64,000 nt of DNA from Cristatella mucedo (lineage: Eukaryota > Bryozoa > Phylactolaemata > Cristatellidae), in NCBI GenBank assembly GCA_009760855.2, contig WPIO01000065.1, positions 912,501-976,500 on the forward strand, in the 5' to 3' direction. Positions 24,158 through 37,500 of this stretch are shown here, piece by piece. Position numbers and translations under genes: made by a program. Position 1 is the first letter of the stretch, and the number at the start of each line of letters is the position of its first letter. The notes beneath the pieces are model-generated. The model did no database searches and had not been told where the DNA came from. It saw only the letters and a program-made list of their open reading frames with translations.

Positions 24158-24724
24158 CCTTTAGCAAGCAACCTCCTCCCTCCTTGGGGGCCCCGATAGT
24201 CCTTTTCAGATGGCCGACGAGCATCAAGGGAGGGCTAACGCGCTCAAGAGAGCGGTTCCAGACGTTGTCGGATGGCGTGCCTTTGATGTGAAGATTATTT
24301 CTTCCCCGAGAATTAACCATTTTTTTCTCGCGGATGGATCTAAAAAAAAGACGATAGCACGGCGCACGTTCCGGGCTATTCACAAAGGAGCTGTCATTAA
24401 AGAGGGAAGTCCATTCTTTTTTATAAGTTGAGAGTAGATAAATTTCTTTAAACACAGGTCTAAAGAGGCCTGCGAAACTTTTGATTTTTCTAATTGGGGT
24501 GTGTGCATATTTTCAGCTCCGTCTGTGCTAAGCTTCAGGCTCTTCTCATGGGGGAGAGCGGCATATATTTATTTTTTTGGGGCCGAGGGTTTTCTGAGAG
24601 ATGCGCCTTCGATGGATCGTTAAACCTGCCGGCCATTCAGCCACCACCCTCGAAAGCCGGCGATCAAGTGGGGGGGGCCTGCATGCACCGTGCCGGGCTC
24701 CCGGCAGTCGCTCTGCCTAATAAC

Positions 24725-24730
24725 TTTATT
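24725..24730 (-). terminator. possible polyadenylation signal of the protocadherin
   Basis: TTTATT on plus (AATAAA on minus) lies about 450 bp beyond the protocadherin stop codon. A second candidate is at 24568-24573. Confidence 0.4.
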
Positions 24731-25174
24731 GTGAAAGGGTTAGAACACACGAGCTTCCTTCGGCAGAGCCAGGCGACCAACGATCGGTACGCCAGGCCGC
24801 CTAGCTCCCATGCAGCACAGGCAGAAAGCTAAAAATAAATTAAACCACGGTGGGGGCCAGAAAAAGTCACGTGCCATTACTGCACAGAGACCGCCGGATG
24901 AAGCAGCGAAGGCCATAGCTCGTTTAATAAGCACGGCACGGCTGCAAGCATCGAACGCAGCGACATTCCTGACCGACCACAGTTGCTTTCCAAATGTGAA
25001 TTCCACATTTGAAGTCCGGTGCTCACGGTGCCTCGAGTCGAGCGAGGAATGTATTACTTAACGGCTCTGGCTTTTCTAGCACTTGGTTTAGCCACTAACA
25101 TAATGACTAGAGAGGGAGAGATGAGCCGGCAGGCACTGGCCACACACACGGCTACCGATGCTTCGAGAGCGACA

Positions 25175-25534
25175 TCACGACGATGCTGCTTGCAGAGCCA
25201 AGGCGCTCGGATTGTGAGGCACTTCGTAGTGCTGCGTCTGAGAAGGAATCACCACAGTTCGGTACGATCTGTTCTCCACTGCCAGGTCGCTAAAGACGAC
25301 GTCGGTATTCCCGTTAGCCTTGCCGCGCTGGCTGCTGGCAGGGCTGCCGCTGGGTTTTTTGAATGGCGGAACAGCAAAGGACAAATCACCACACGAGCCG
25401 GGCAGGTGCTCTCCAACGCCGGAAGATGCTACTGCGTGCAGATCGGGCGAGGCGCCGCTGCCACTGCCGCTATACAGCTGCTTCACATCGGCACTGTCAG
25501 GACCGAAGGTCGTGAGACGCCTCTGCAGAGTGGC
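25175..25534 (-). CDS. protocadherin exon 15 (C-terminal cytoplasmic tail)
   Basis: The last coding exon has 119 codons and TGA at 25175-25177. The acceptor has a strong pyrimidine tract (CCGTTTCTCTCGTTGCCAG) and is phase 0. It starts [26 protein letters not shown] recalls the RRVTF-type PP1-docking motif of some delta-1 protocadherins, but with Leu in place of Val. The rest is Gly/Ser-rich, then [19 protein letters not shown] to the end. Confidence 0.8.
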   Translation of the reverse strand, partial: ATLQRRLTTFGPDSADVKQLYSGSGSGASPDLHAVASSGVGEHLPGSCGDLSFAVPPFKKPSGSPASSQRGKANGNTDVVFSDLAVENRSYRTVVIPSQTQHYEVPHNPSALALQAASS

Positions 25535-28500
25535 CTGGCAACGAGAGAAACGGCAGATCTAGCGATAGGCAGCAGCAGCCAGAAAAAGTGGCGCACGACG
25601 ATAAAAGACGGATCGCATGAGCCCCTGGCCCCCTCTCGAGCAGAAGAAATGCCCCAAGCAGGAGCATTTTCAGAGGCTGCATAGTAGCACTAGCCGCGGG
25701 GTCTGAAAACCGGCGCTGCGCATATTGAAGTGCGCAAGCTAAGGTGAGCCGAACCTCTGAACCTGTCTGCTGCGTGCAGTAAGCAGAGGCCGGTCTACTC
25801 GGCCAAATAGCTTCTCCTAAGGTTGATATAGCACGATCCGAATGCAGCCATACCCAGACACAGACGTGAGTTAATTTCTACAAAACCTACACTGCCATCG
25901 GTCATTGCCGCCCTGATGCAATTACTACTATTCTGACTATAATAATAATAATAATAATAATAATAAGACATTTGATATAGCACCCTCAGAGAACTCAATC
26001 TCTTTCTAGGCACTTCACGTTTGCTGCAAAGGAAGCACGATCGAATGGTTAGTGGTAGCATGCTCAATAAACAACAAGAATAACATGGTTAGGGGTGATA
26101 TGCACATGGTCAGCATGCAAGTATGGTTAGTGGCAGCATGCACAGTATCAGCACGCATAAGCACATAAAGGACAAATCACACGGGCCCACTAAATGCTGT
26201 GATAAATAGGTGCATTTTAGTTTTTTTAATGTGGTCAAGTCAGGCGATGTCGTGATGCCTGTCGGAAGTGAGTTTCATGCTTTGGAAGCATGCATACTAA
26301 AGGCGCGGTTTCCAGAGGATTTGAGATTTATACGAGGGGATGTATAGGTAAAGGATTAAATTCCAAAAAGCAAGTGGCACGATGCTTAGCCTGGTGGGGA
26401 AGTAGATCTGATAGGTAGGCTGCAGCCAAAGAATGAAGAAACCTAAAAGTGAGTGACAGAACCTTGAAGTCGATGTGTTGCATAACTGGGAGCCAGTGCA
26501 GGTCGGCGAGAAGCGGTGTGATGTGGCAACTGCAATGCTCACGACAGACAAGCCTAGCTGCAGAGTTGTGCACAAGTTGTGAGCGTCTGATTGCACAGGC
26601 CGGTAGACAAGCAAGCAGTGAGTTACATTAGTCGAGATGGGATGTCACAAATGCATGGACTAATTTAGATGTGGTATCCCTGTTCTAAGAAAGCCCTAAT
26701 TTTAGCACTGTTATGTAGCTGAAAGTAGGCAGATTTGACTGTGGAGCTGATATGGTCGTCTATAGAAACGTCACATTGGAACAGGGCGCATAGATTTCGT
26801 ATGCTGGTGAGCTTTCCAATTTCTGCATCACTTGGTTTGCCCATAACCAGTAAGTTGACTTTATCATCAGTCAATTTATGAAAGTTTGCTGCCATGCATG
26901 TGCGAATGTCATCAATACATGCAGCAAGAGAGTTGAAAGAATTCGACATGCTGGAGGGCTGGGAAGGATCAAAGCAAAGGGAAAACTGAGTGTCATCTGC
27001 ATAGAAGTGAAAGCCTAGATTGTGCCTGGCAATCACATCGGCAAGAGGGAGAGTATAAACCATGAAAAGAACTAGACCAAGCACCGAGCCCTGAGGTACC
27101 CCATATTTGAGAGGTTCATCGGATGATCTGTGTCCATTCACATCAATACTCTGGAATCTCCCACTGAGATAGGACCCGAACTATTACGGTGCAGAGCCAG
27201 CGATCCCTAAGCGAGATGAGGGGCACTCAAGAATGAGTTAGCGATAGATAGTACCAAAAGCTGCCGAAAGATTGAGCAAAACAAGCAGAGAAACTCTACC
27301 ACAGTATGCATTACTACATAGGTCGTTATACACCCAAAGCAATGCCGAATCTGTGGAGTGATTAGCTCTAAAACCAGATTGGAACTTACTAGCAAAGTGT
27401 GAAGTTTCAATAAATGAGTTCAGCTGGCCTGCAACGATGCCTTCCAGTGTCTTTGATAGCAACGGTAGAAGAAAGAATGGGTGGAAATTGCCCACGCTTA
27501 AGCTCTCTTGGTCTAGTGTTGCTTTCTTGAGTAGTGGCCTGACTACAGCCTTTTTGAAAGGTGCTGGGTCATTACATGGGGATAATGACATATTTATGAT
27601 GTTAGTTATGCATGACAGCAGGAGATCAATGCATCGTAGAAGCAGGACAGAGGGAATAGGGTCCAGAGGACTAGTTGTCTTCTTTGATTGTATTCCGTCT
27701 GTAACTCCAAAAAGACTATGTAGGTGTTATGAAGGAGAGTTTTGCATAGCGCAATCATAGCCTAAGCGGCTTTCGGTACACATTCGGTAGCCAACAGACT
27801 TCATCTCACACAACAAAGAAAAAGTAGAAAGCATAGCAGGGTCAGGTGAGCAGTTGAAGTAGTGAGTAGCATAGAAGTAGCAGTTCAGGACCGCTGAAAA
27901 GGATGAGTCGGCAGCAGGAGAGTAGTTGTCGTTGCAAAAGAATTGTGGAAGCGAGTTCCACAGCCTAGGACCTGCAGAGATAAAGCTTCTGTCGCTAACG
28001 GTCTTTAAGTGGGGGAATGGAACAGCTAATTTATTGTCCACACAGGACCTGAGGGTACGAAGAGGCTGAAACTGGTGCAACAGTTCATCTAGGTATGAAG
28101 GAGGCAAGCCGTGGTGGGCCTTGTGGGTCAGCATAAGAACTTTGCTCTGTATCCGTTGATCAACCGTAGCCATCCTAACTCTTTTAGCAATGAAGACACG
28201 TGGTCAAACTTCTGGGACTTAAAAACTAGCCTTACAGCCATATTCATAGCCAGCTACAGCGGTCTAGTTGCTTTTTTTGCTAGCCCAGCCATAAGGGAAT
28301 TACAATAATCAAGCCGAGACAGAACTAAGAGGCTAGTTAATGATTTGCAAGCCAATGTGGAATACAGCTCCTAATCTTAGATGGAGATCGGACGTGATGG
28401 TTAGATGTAGAAGCAGTCTTCTGAATCAAGCTTTTAAAATGTAGGAAGTTATCGAAAACGACACCTAAATTTCTAGCACACGGTAATGGCTGCACAATAG

Positions 28501-31500
28501 CATCGCCTATTAGAAGAGCAAAGCCTTTTAATCCAGCCACACGCTTAGGGTGTCCTATGAGCAGCACTTTCAAAAAGTTTTCCGACATCCAGGATCGAAT
28601 GTCGTCAAGGCAAGCATTCGGTTTATCAGTTGCTGCAGCAAATTCTGACGAATGACAAATACAGCTGAGTATCGTCAGCATAAAAGTGATATCCTATTCC
28701 ATGGGCCTTAATCACTTTTCCTAGAGGTTGAGTATAAATAGAGAACAGCAAGGGACCGAGGACGGACTTTTGCGGGACTCCACAGGTGGCTGGTCTGGTG
28801 GATGAGACCTGACCTCCACACGACGACACGGATTGAACACGATCAGACAGGTACGATTTACATCATGCCAGTCTAGCAGACCGATCGTTGTTCTCAATCG
28901 TTCAAGTAGAACATCGTGATCAATGTTGGGATACGAACTTCAGAACGAGGTCACAAGTGACCTCTTAAATGTAGACATTGAGGTGCTGCATGGATTTGAG
29001 GGACAGAATTCCAGAGGGGATGCTGTCATCTTAGCGATAGACTTTCTGATCTTGTCGATCTTCTTGATAAAGAAATTAGAGAAGCAATCAGCATCATCAC
29101 AAGGATCATCACAAGGATCACTCGATCGGTTCAGCATCATCACAGGATCGGTCATCACAAGGATCACTAGGTAACTAGCTAACCTGGGAGCAGTAAAGAG
29201 ATGGTTGATAGTAGACACCAGCATTTTCGGATTGTGCATCTGCGAATCAACAATGTTTTTATAAAAGCTAGACTTAGCCTTTGCTGAGATCGATTGGTAC
29301 CATTTACGGTAGTCCCCGTATGCCTGTCGATGGAAAGTCAGTCCTATAAATCTTGTGCAGGCTTTTTCAAGCTGGTGCTTAGTAGACCTAGCTAGTTTAA
29401 TGTCTGCAGCAAACCAAAGGCGGTCTGGGCGAGGGCACACAGTGCGCTTGTTCATAAGTGCAAACTCGTCGAGCATGTCAGCTAGTGTTGTGTTGTAGCA
29501 ATCTACCAATGATGACAAGTCAGAAGAGGGATTGTGCAGGCAAACAAAGGCGATTCCACACTTTGGGGTGCTTCCTTGAGTCGGGCCTTTCGAATGAATG
29601 GCTGTGGCAACTCGAAGCAGCATTGGACGGGGCGCTGGCGGCGAGCAATGCAAAGTGCTGCTGTGCAATGGGCTAGCGACTGAACTGACGATAGTGGCCG
29701 GGCCGGTGCACTGCCCTAGGACTGGCAGGAGGGTGCATAGCTCCCCTTCATGAACTTCCCGCTCATCTCACCCGAGCACTCTGGCTGTCAACGTAACTGT
29801 CGCTAGGATCAGCGTAGGGACTGCACAGCGTGTAGCCGCGTCCGTGCTGAGAGTAGTCGGTGCTGTTCAGCGAGCGTCCGCTTCGAGGCGAAATTCGATC
29901 GTCGGGCGGCGGCGGAGTTTTCTGGCCGAAAAGCCTCTGCACTTCTGCACGGCAGTTGTAGCTGTGGTTTTCCTTGGTCTACAAGAAGCCGATGCCACCA
30001 CCGTGATCGTAGCTCCAGCTGGCCAGTGATGATTACTCAGTGCAGGGGCAAGGTGTGCACATTTCGCGACCCGGGTCGAGGGTTCGAGCTCTGCTGCAGG
30101 CAATCCTTTCTCGCTTGCTGCTGCAAGCGGGGTGCTGGTCGCGAAGGCTCTTCTACTGCTGAATGGATGTCGACTGCTGAATCAGCCGTCCGTTAAGTGG
30201 TTTTTAACGATGCTGCATTTAAACTCGTAAGCTGGGAGTGCATGTCAGCTGAATGCTGAGTTTTAGCTGGAAGTAAGAGTGAACTGACAGAAGGCAGAAC
30301 TACAACGGGGGGGGGGCACTAGCAACAATAGCTGCCAGACGTCACTGCCTCTCTGCGAGGTCGAGTGCAAACAATCGTTTGACAAGACAGCTACGCCGTC
30401 TACTGTAGCATAGTGATTACTGCTTCGGCTCACTCAGATTCGGCAGGTATGTGCCAAAATAAGTAAAGAGCAGCCGATTTATCAGATTCGTGCATACACA
30501 GAAGAGCCCGGGGGAGGGGACATCATTTGCGGTGCTTTCAGCAGGTAATGCGAGATTTTTGCTGAGGAACTCGAACCCGCGAACTGTGTCTCCAAGCAGC
30601 TTACTACTGGGCTTAGACCCATCAGCTCAGGTTCCAGCATACACTAGATTTCCTGAAGCAGGACTCGAACCAGTGACCTTCGTGTTAAATTCAAGCACTG
30701 CACCTCTGGGCAGAGGCAAAGGGGTAAATAGCTTTACTCAGCACAAGCACATATGGTCAAAATGATTTGAGCTATAGCCAAGACCCATGGCCCCAGCATG
30801 ATAAGCAGCCGGGAGTCGGATCGGGAAATGCATCGACCGACAGATGACAGCTCTGGAAAGCCTAGCATAGCTGCAAGCGGTCTAGAGCAAGCAAACCACA
30901 ACTTAACGTATGGCTTGAGAGCAGCATTTGCACTGCCTTATTTGCAATATTTGTTTGGATAAAATATGTAAAACATCTTTATTTTCACAACCATGCCAAT
31001 GTCTCATCTGAGCAAAGGGTGATTGACGTCTGAGATCGTGCATGTGCCAAGCACTTCAGTCTCGAGAAGTAATTGGTAAGATATAACAAGCTGAGAACAG
31101 CAGCAGCTAGCATCGCAGCAGCACTAGAAAGCAGGTGGGTGATGCAGAGAGAATAGAATGAGCTGTCTAAGGCATGTGAGTCTTGCGTGCTCTATCAAAA
31201 TTTCGACAAAAAATTGTTAGCGCCTCATGATCTGTCTGACAAGTTTTATAATTCCCCTTGCCATACCATGCTTCGAAGCTAGGCGATCGGCTAGCTAGTA
31301 TCACAGGTTATGAAAGCTCAAGAGACTGTGAACCAAAACATAGTTGAAATCTCAATGTATCTCTCAACATGACCCATTTATATTGGCCAGATAGAGGCCA
31401 CAATAGCCGGCAAGTTCAGCGAGATCATAAACTAGCAGCTTCGGTGCGATAGGATGAGAAAAAAGTCGAAATGAATATTAATCAGCTGCTGCATCAACTC

Positions 31501-34500
31501 GCAGTCGAGATTCCAAATGCATGTTGTGCATAGGCGATTGGCGATTCACGCAGGCAGCCACTGATGAGCAATGGCTTGACTTTAGTTAATGTCGAAGTTT
31601 CGGCAAAAAAAAAGGAACGAGAAATAGCAGACGAGCAGAGGAAGACACACACTTATCGAATACCTGCTTCTTGATTCTGACGATGGCCACGATCAGCACG
31701 AGGCTCAGCACGCCCGACAGTGAAGACAGCGTGACCACGATGACGAGGTTGACGTCGAAGCGATCAAAAAAAGATGGCACACCGACGGCCGCCTCGGCAC
31801 CATTCGAATCGCTCAGATATGCCGTCTTATTGAGTATGATGGTCAATGAGGTGAACTGAAACACACACCCACCAATCACTGAATAGGTGCCACACATGTC
31901 GAAGCAAGTAGCTACTCAGCCGAACTAGAAGACTGGGGGAGAGTGCGCATTCAACGCACTGCCAGCCACGGCTAACATTGCTGACAAGCAAGCGAGTCAA
32001 TAGGCCATAATCAATCTACTGCTGGCTACGCTTGCACCTACCCTTTCCTCCAGTAAATTTGGACACGAGGGTCAAGAGCAGTGATCAAGCACCGGCAGTG
32101 CGAGATCGCCGGAAGTGTGTGAGGGCAGAAGGGGAAGCGGCGATCGCGCCAGCCAGGCAGGCAGCGTACATACCACGGTGTTCGGTTTGAGACCGTAATC
32201 GAACACTCCGATGCTCAGCAGGTAGCGGCTGTCGGCTGCGGACTGAACGTCTTTGACCACTTTAAGTTCTCCGGTGTCTCGGCACAAGCGGAAGAGGCCT
32301 TCCTTGTTGCCTGGAAGCAGCAAAACAAGGCAATAGAAACTGGCAAATTCTATGCATTACCAGCTGGTGCTAAAACCACTAAATGACTAGCAAGCCATGC
32401 TGGAAAGGAGAAACGGCTGAGCCATCTCGGCAGCTCCACAAAGACCGAGGGAGCAAAAAAACTGTACAATCATCAACAGCTGCCCTAGTACATGCCACGG
32501 GCGTTCAGCGAATGCAAATCCTGCGATCTCTCAAACCGCCCTGTTCGCCTTGCAACTAACTAGGCGGTCAGCGAAGCAAGCGTCCATCGCACATCAGGCA
32601 GCCGCTGCACTCGCTGGCACTCTGGTCACAGCATTCTGCCGCTGCCGCCACACTGGCCTCTGCGCGTGAATAGCTGCCTCACCGGCGCTGATGAAGTAGC
32701 CAACCCGTCCGTTGTCGCCAGTGTCGAGATCGACTGCCCTTATCGTGGCCACCGTCGAGTTTACCGCCGAGTCTCCGGCGACCATCAGCGTGCTGTTGCC
32801 CGCGACGGCGGGGTACAGTACAAAGGGGTCGTTATCGTTCTCATCCTTCACCGCTATGGTCACTCTGACCGTCGAGCTGTGTGGCGGCACGCCGTAGTCG
32901 GTGGCCACCACGGCAACCTGTCGGAGGTGGCCGAAAATGGTCCCCCACACTAAGCACCCGTCCCTCGACGGCAGCTCACTTCGACGAGCGTACCCGCCAA
33001 AGCAGCACTGCTGCGCTATGGCGATCAGCCGGGCGCTAGTCACCTGATAGTCGGCTGTCTGCTCTCGATCGAGGACGGCACGCGTGGAGAGCACGCCCGT
33101 GTTGTGCGCAATCACGAAGGGTCCGAATGAGTCGTTCTCCATGCGGTACCACACCTCGCCATTCCGGGCATCGTCCACATCCGTCGCCTTAACCTGCACA
33201 GCATGGAGAGCTTTCTCTAGCTCGAGCTCAATGCCCGAGCGAGTGCGGCGGCATCGTAAGCACACCGAAGCGCGAGAGGACAGCACACCGCCGGTGCGGT
33301 GCGGCGGCGCCGGTGCCCCTGACACGCCAGTTGCTAGCAAGTTATCATTGGGACGACATGGCTATGTGCTCATTCGCAGCAAGACAAGCTAATCGAGCTC
33401 CACTTTTACACGGCGAGACTGTCGCGAATACAACCGTGAAAGTACGATGCCCTTCTGACAGCCAGGCCGTACTTTAGCAACCTTGCCAAACAGCTATTAT
33501 GCTGCCGATACGCGCCCTTTCCTTCATTGAGGCGAGCGTGCCATGGCGTCCTCGCCTGCAATCACTCGTGGCAGCTCGAGCGTCACAGGAGGACTAGCTG
33601 CAAGCATGCCACACTCCTGCCCCACCTCTGACCTGCTGGCATCACAGTTCCAACGCCGGTCACGTGTCGATCGGCAGACGGCACTAGCTAGGTAGAAGCA
33701 GCTGGGTGCGGCGCATCCCTATCGATGGCTACAGGGACCGTGAACTTGACAAATCACCAGGCGGGAGGCAGGAAAAGGAGAAAAGGAGAGACTGAGGGAC
33801 CAGCCTTAGTTCTTGGCACCAGGCAGATGCACTGCACACCTCCCCCTCTGGGCGGAGATGCAATATAGTCACTCGATCATGCTTCCTTTGCAGAAAATGT
33901 AAAGTGCTGGAAAGAGATTAAGTTCATCATGTACTCTGAGGGCACTATATAAATGTATTATTTTGTTTTTATTATTACTATTATGCGACCACAGACGGTG
34001 CAGCGCACGGCGGGAATAGTGAGCACCAAAAGGCGCGACCGTGCGCCAACCGGTGGTGTTAGCCTCCTTCCGCCTACTTCTACCTACGATGATGTGCTCC
34101 TGCCTACTTATTGTCAAGTTTCGGCCAATCGGCACAAGCACGAGCAGGACGTCAGTGCAACGATTCACGCATGTCATGCACAGCAGCGCTGAAACCGCCT
34201 GCGTGCGCTTGCATGCCTGCAACAGCACTGCCGATGCCGCATGCACCACACTTACCCTGCCGACGACGGTGAACTTTGCCTGATTCTCTGTTACGCGCAT
34301 GAGGTAGTGACTCAGCTCGAATTTGGGTGCATTGTCGTTTGCGTCCTCCACGTGGACCAGCACCACTGCTGACGAAGTCGCGACCGGAGCACCACGGTCT
34401 ACGCGAACGAACGCACACTGACGCTGAGAACGCTGAGCTCTGCCTCCGGCATGAGAGAAGGCGGCCGTAGCAGCCGCCGCCGCCGCAAAGACGTATTACC

Positions 34501-37500
34501 TGATGCGACGACCGTGAAAGCGTAGTCCTGCTGCAGCTCCCTGTCAAACACGACTTGGGAGCGAACGACACCGGTGAACGGGTCAATGACAAACGACGAT
34601 GCGTCTCTTTCAGTGCCCAGAGAGTACCTGACCTCCGAGTTGATGCCCGCGTCATTGTCCGTTGCACGCACCTGCAGCACTCGGGCGCCGACTTGATTGT
34701 TCTCTTGGATGGGAGGCGAGTAGTAAAAACGATTCTCAAATACTGGAGCGTTGTCGTTTACATCCAGAATGTTCACCTACGCGGCCGCGGGCTGGACTAG
34801 TGAGGGACTCAGCAGATTATTTCACTCGTGCATGCAGGGGCGGATGGCAAGGGGAAGCCGGCGAAGCATGCAGTGCGAGCCGGCTGAGCGCAATTCGAGC
34901 GCATGAAAACGACAACGCGCCCTTGCATGCACACATCCATCGGCATTCAGGCGCTCGTATCGACCACACGAGCGGATGCGGAGTCTGCGGAGTCTGCACC
35001 TTATCCAGCCTTGGGTCGCCCCCCCCCCTATCCAGCTGCCAGAGGACACGGCAGAAGAAGGCTGCCCGACCCTCTGGAATTAAACAAGGCTCGCCTGTCC
35101 ATCTCTACGGCACTAATATATCCCCTGGGGTGCTGAGGTGCTACGAAAGTAGAGCAGGCGGCTCAGGCAGGCTTCCGTTAAAAACATGCATCTATGCTTC
35201 TGCATCGCACTCGCGAAACAAGATCCTGGCAGCTGCAGCGATGCGTTCTCGTTAGCCATGCGGGAGCGCCCCGAGCGAGCCTCGAGGCGTGCATCGATCG
35301 ATGCAGCGCTTCGGCAGCTCGAACTAGCTAGCAGCAGTCGCGCCCCAATGAGTAGCCGTTGAAGTGGCGGCAGCCACCGGCGGTGGCCACGGCCGATCGC
35401 GAGCACGGCACGGCACGGCCGAGGGCGGCGTCTGTGTAGCTTTGCTGCCGAGCAGCGGCCGAGCAAGCGGCAGGGCGTGAGCGGCAGGTGGGGGAACCCC
35501 TGGACTTGTGCTGCGCAGAGCCACAGCTCACTTTTAGCATGATCTGTGCCGACAGCTGCGGCGAGCCGCCGTCAATGCACCGGACGACAAAGCTGGGCTG
35601 TGCTTCGGTTTCGCGATCCAGCGCCGAATTGACGACGACCTGATACTCGTTGGTGTAATACTCGAGCAGAGCGAATTTCGGAGAGGTGACGTGGCACGTC
35701 ACGACGCCATTCTGACTGGCATCGGCATCGGCGACGGTTAGGAGAGCCACGAACGTTCCGTTTGCGGCGCTCTCCAACACCTAGGGCGCATTTGCCGGAC
35801 GAAGCATTTGCAGGCTGACAAATGAGATGGCGGCGTTCGAGCGAATCAAGGAACAAGAGTGAGCGAGCACTTGTCTGGGATTACAGGCCCGACCAACAGG
35901 CACCGAATGCCGATGTCGCATAGCGCTCGCCCGCGGCACAGCGGAGTGCAGCTGCAGCTCACCTCGGGCAGCCTGCTGTCGGTCGGAGTCGAGAGCTTGA
36001 GTTCGGGAGCGTTGTCATTGACATCGAGCACTGTCACGTTGACGTACACCATGGACGACTTGGATATGTCGCCGCCATCGCTGGCAACCACGGGCACCAG
36101 ATGCCAGGCCGAGTCCTCGCGGTCCAGCACGCCCTTCAGCTTGACGTCACCTGAGAGCACGGCAAAGCAACGCCCGGTCTCGCGATTGGCCGGCTACGTT
36201 CGAAGCGCCCGATCTCGCGTTCCCTGCCACTGCGTTCGGCACGCTCGCCGCCGAGGGAGAGCCGGTTCTCACCAGTGTGCGGCACGACATCGAACAATCC
36301 TCGAACTTTGACACCGGCCCCCTGGGCGAGGCCATAGCGCACGTGCCCGTTGCTGCCGGCGTCGGGGTCGGAGGCTCTCACCGAGGCGATCACGGAGCCC
36401 GGATGAGCGCTCTCGGAAATGGCGACAGAATAGACCGGCTGGTTGAAGGCTGGCGCATTGTCGTTATCGTCAAGCACCACCACTTCGATCGTCGTCGATC
36501 CAGTTCTGAAAAGCGATCGGCTTCTTACAGGTGAATGCCGACTGCTCGGACCGTGAGGACTGATGCATGGCCGACGGCATGCAGTTGCTGCTGCTGCTGA
36601 TGCTGCTGCTGCTACTTGAGCTCAAGCTGAGAGGTGCTTGCACTTGGAGGAGACGCAATTCGTGAGTTGAAGTAGTGCAGCAGGCCACCTTAGTTGACCG
36701 ATGCAAGCTGCACGGTGGCAGCTATAGCGGCTCCTCTGCCTCTATATAAACGAGGCTGTCTGATCCGCTAACCTTCACCTCACCTCACTTCATTTCATCT
36801 GCAAACGAGCTAGCAAGCAGCATTCGGCTGCGCTGCTAACAGCTGTCTTCGGTTCTCTCGGCCTGCCTGTCATTAAAACCTAGCTGGACTTATCAGCAGT
36901 TAGCTGCAATAAGCAATGAGCCATACAATGGAACGATGTCCTCCTCCACGTCTTGCAAGGCCTCTGCAGGGGAGGCAAGCAGCAGTTAAGCACACGGAAA
37001 TGAAGATGATGAAATGAGACAATTGGGAAAACTTAACTCGAGTCTGCCAGTGGCACATGTCCGGGTAGCGACGACACGGCAAAAGTCAATGTGCAAGGAT
37101 AAAGCGATATGCCAAGCACAAGGGAAACCTTGAAGGGAGACCTCGAAGAATAAGAAATGCAACTTTCCTTGGACCCTGCAGGTAGCCAATGCATGTTTCC
37201 AGATCCAGCGGAACCTAAAACTGCCTAGCAATGGGCGATTTCCCGATCATGATCTCCTGTGTCCCAGCATCTTCCATGCAGCCAGCTCTCAGCTTCTCTG
37301 CAAGTCTTGACCTCCTAAGGCCCACATCTCATGCAGTCAAACAGGTCAGCTGATGGTGGCCTGCACAGCTTTAAGACTGCATTTCAAGCAGCTCCAACGA
37401 GTTGAACAGGCCTGAGTGATGGAATCTCAGCTGAACTCCACTAATGGCTTTTTCTGTCCTACCACCATAGCATTAACGAATCCCTAGCCCTTTATTTATA

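Noticed and set aside
25175-25505. Alternative acceptor (CCTGACAG) for protocadherin exon 15 at about 25506
   Set aside because: It would need a phase 2 partner, while exon 14 ends in phase 0; the acceptor at 25535 fits the phase and has a better pyrimidine tract.
34256-34376. Alternative acceptor for protocadherin exon 9 at about 34377
   Set aside because: It keeps frame but drops the [10 protein letters not shown] segment expected between strands of cadherin repeat 5; the acceptor at 34399 gives the complete repeat.
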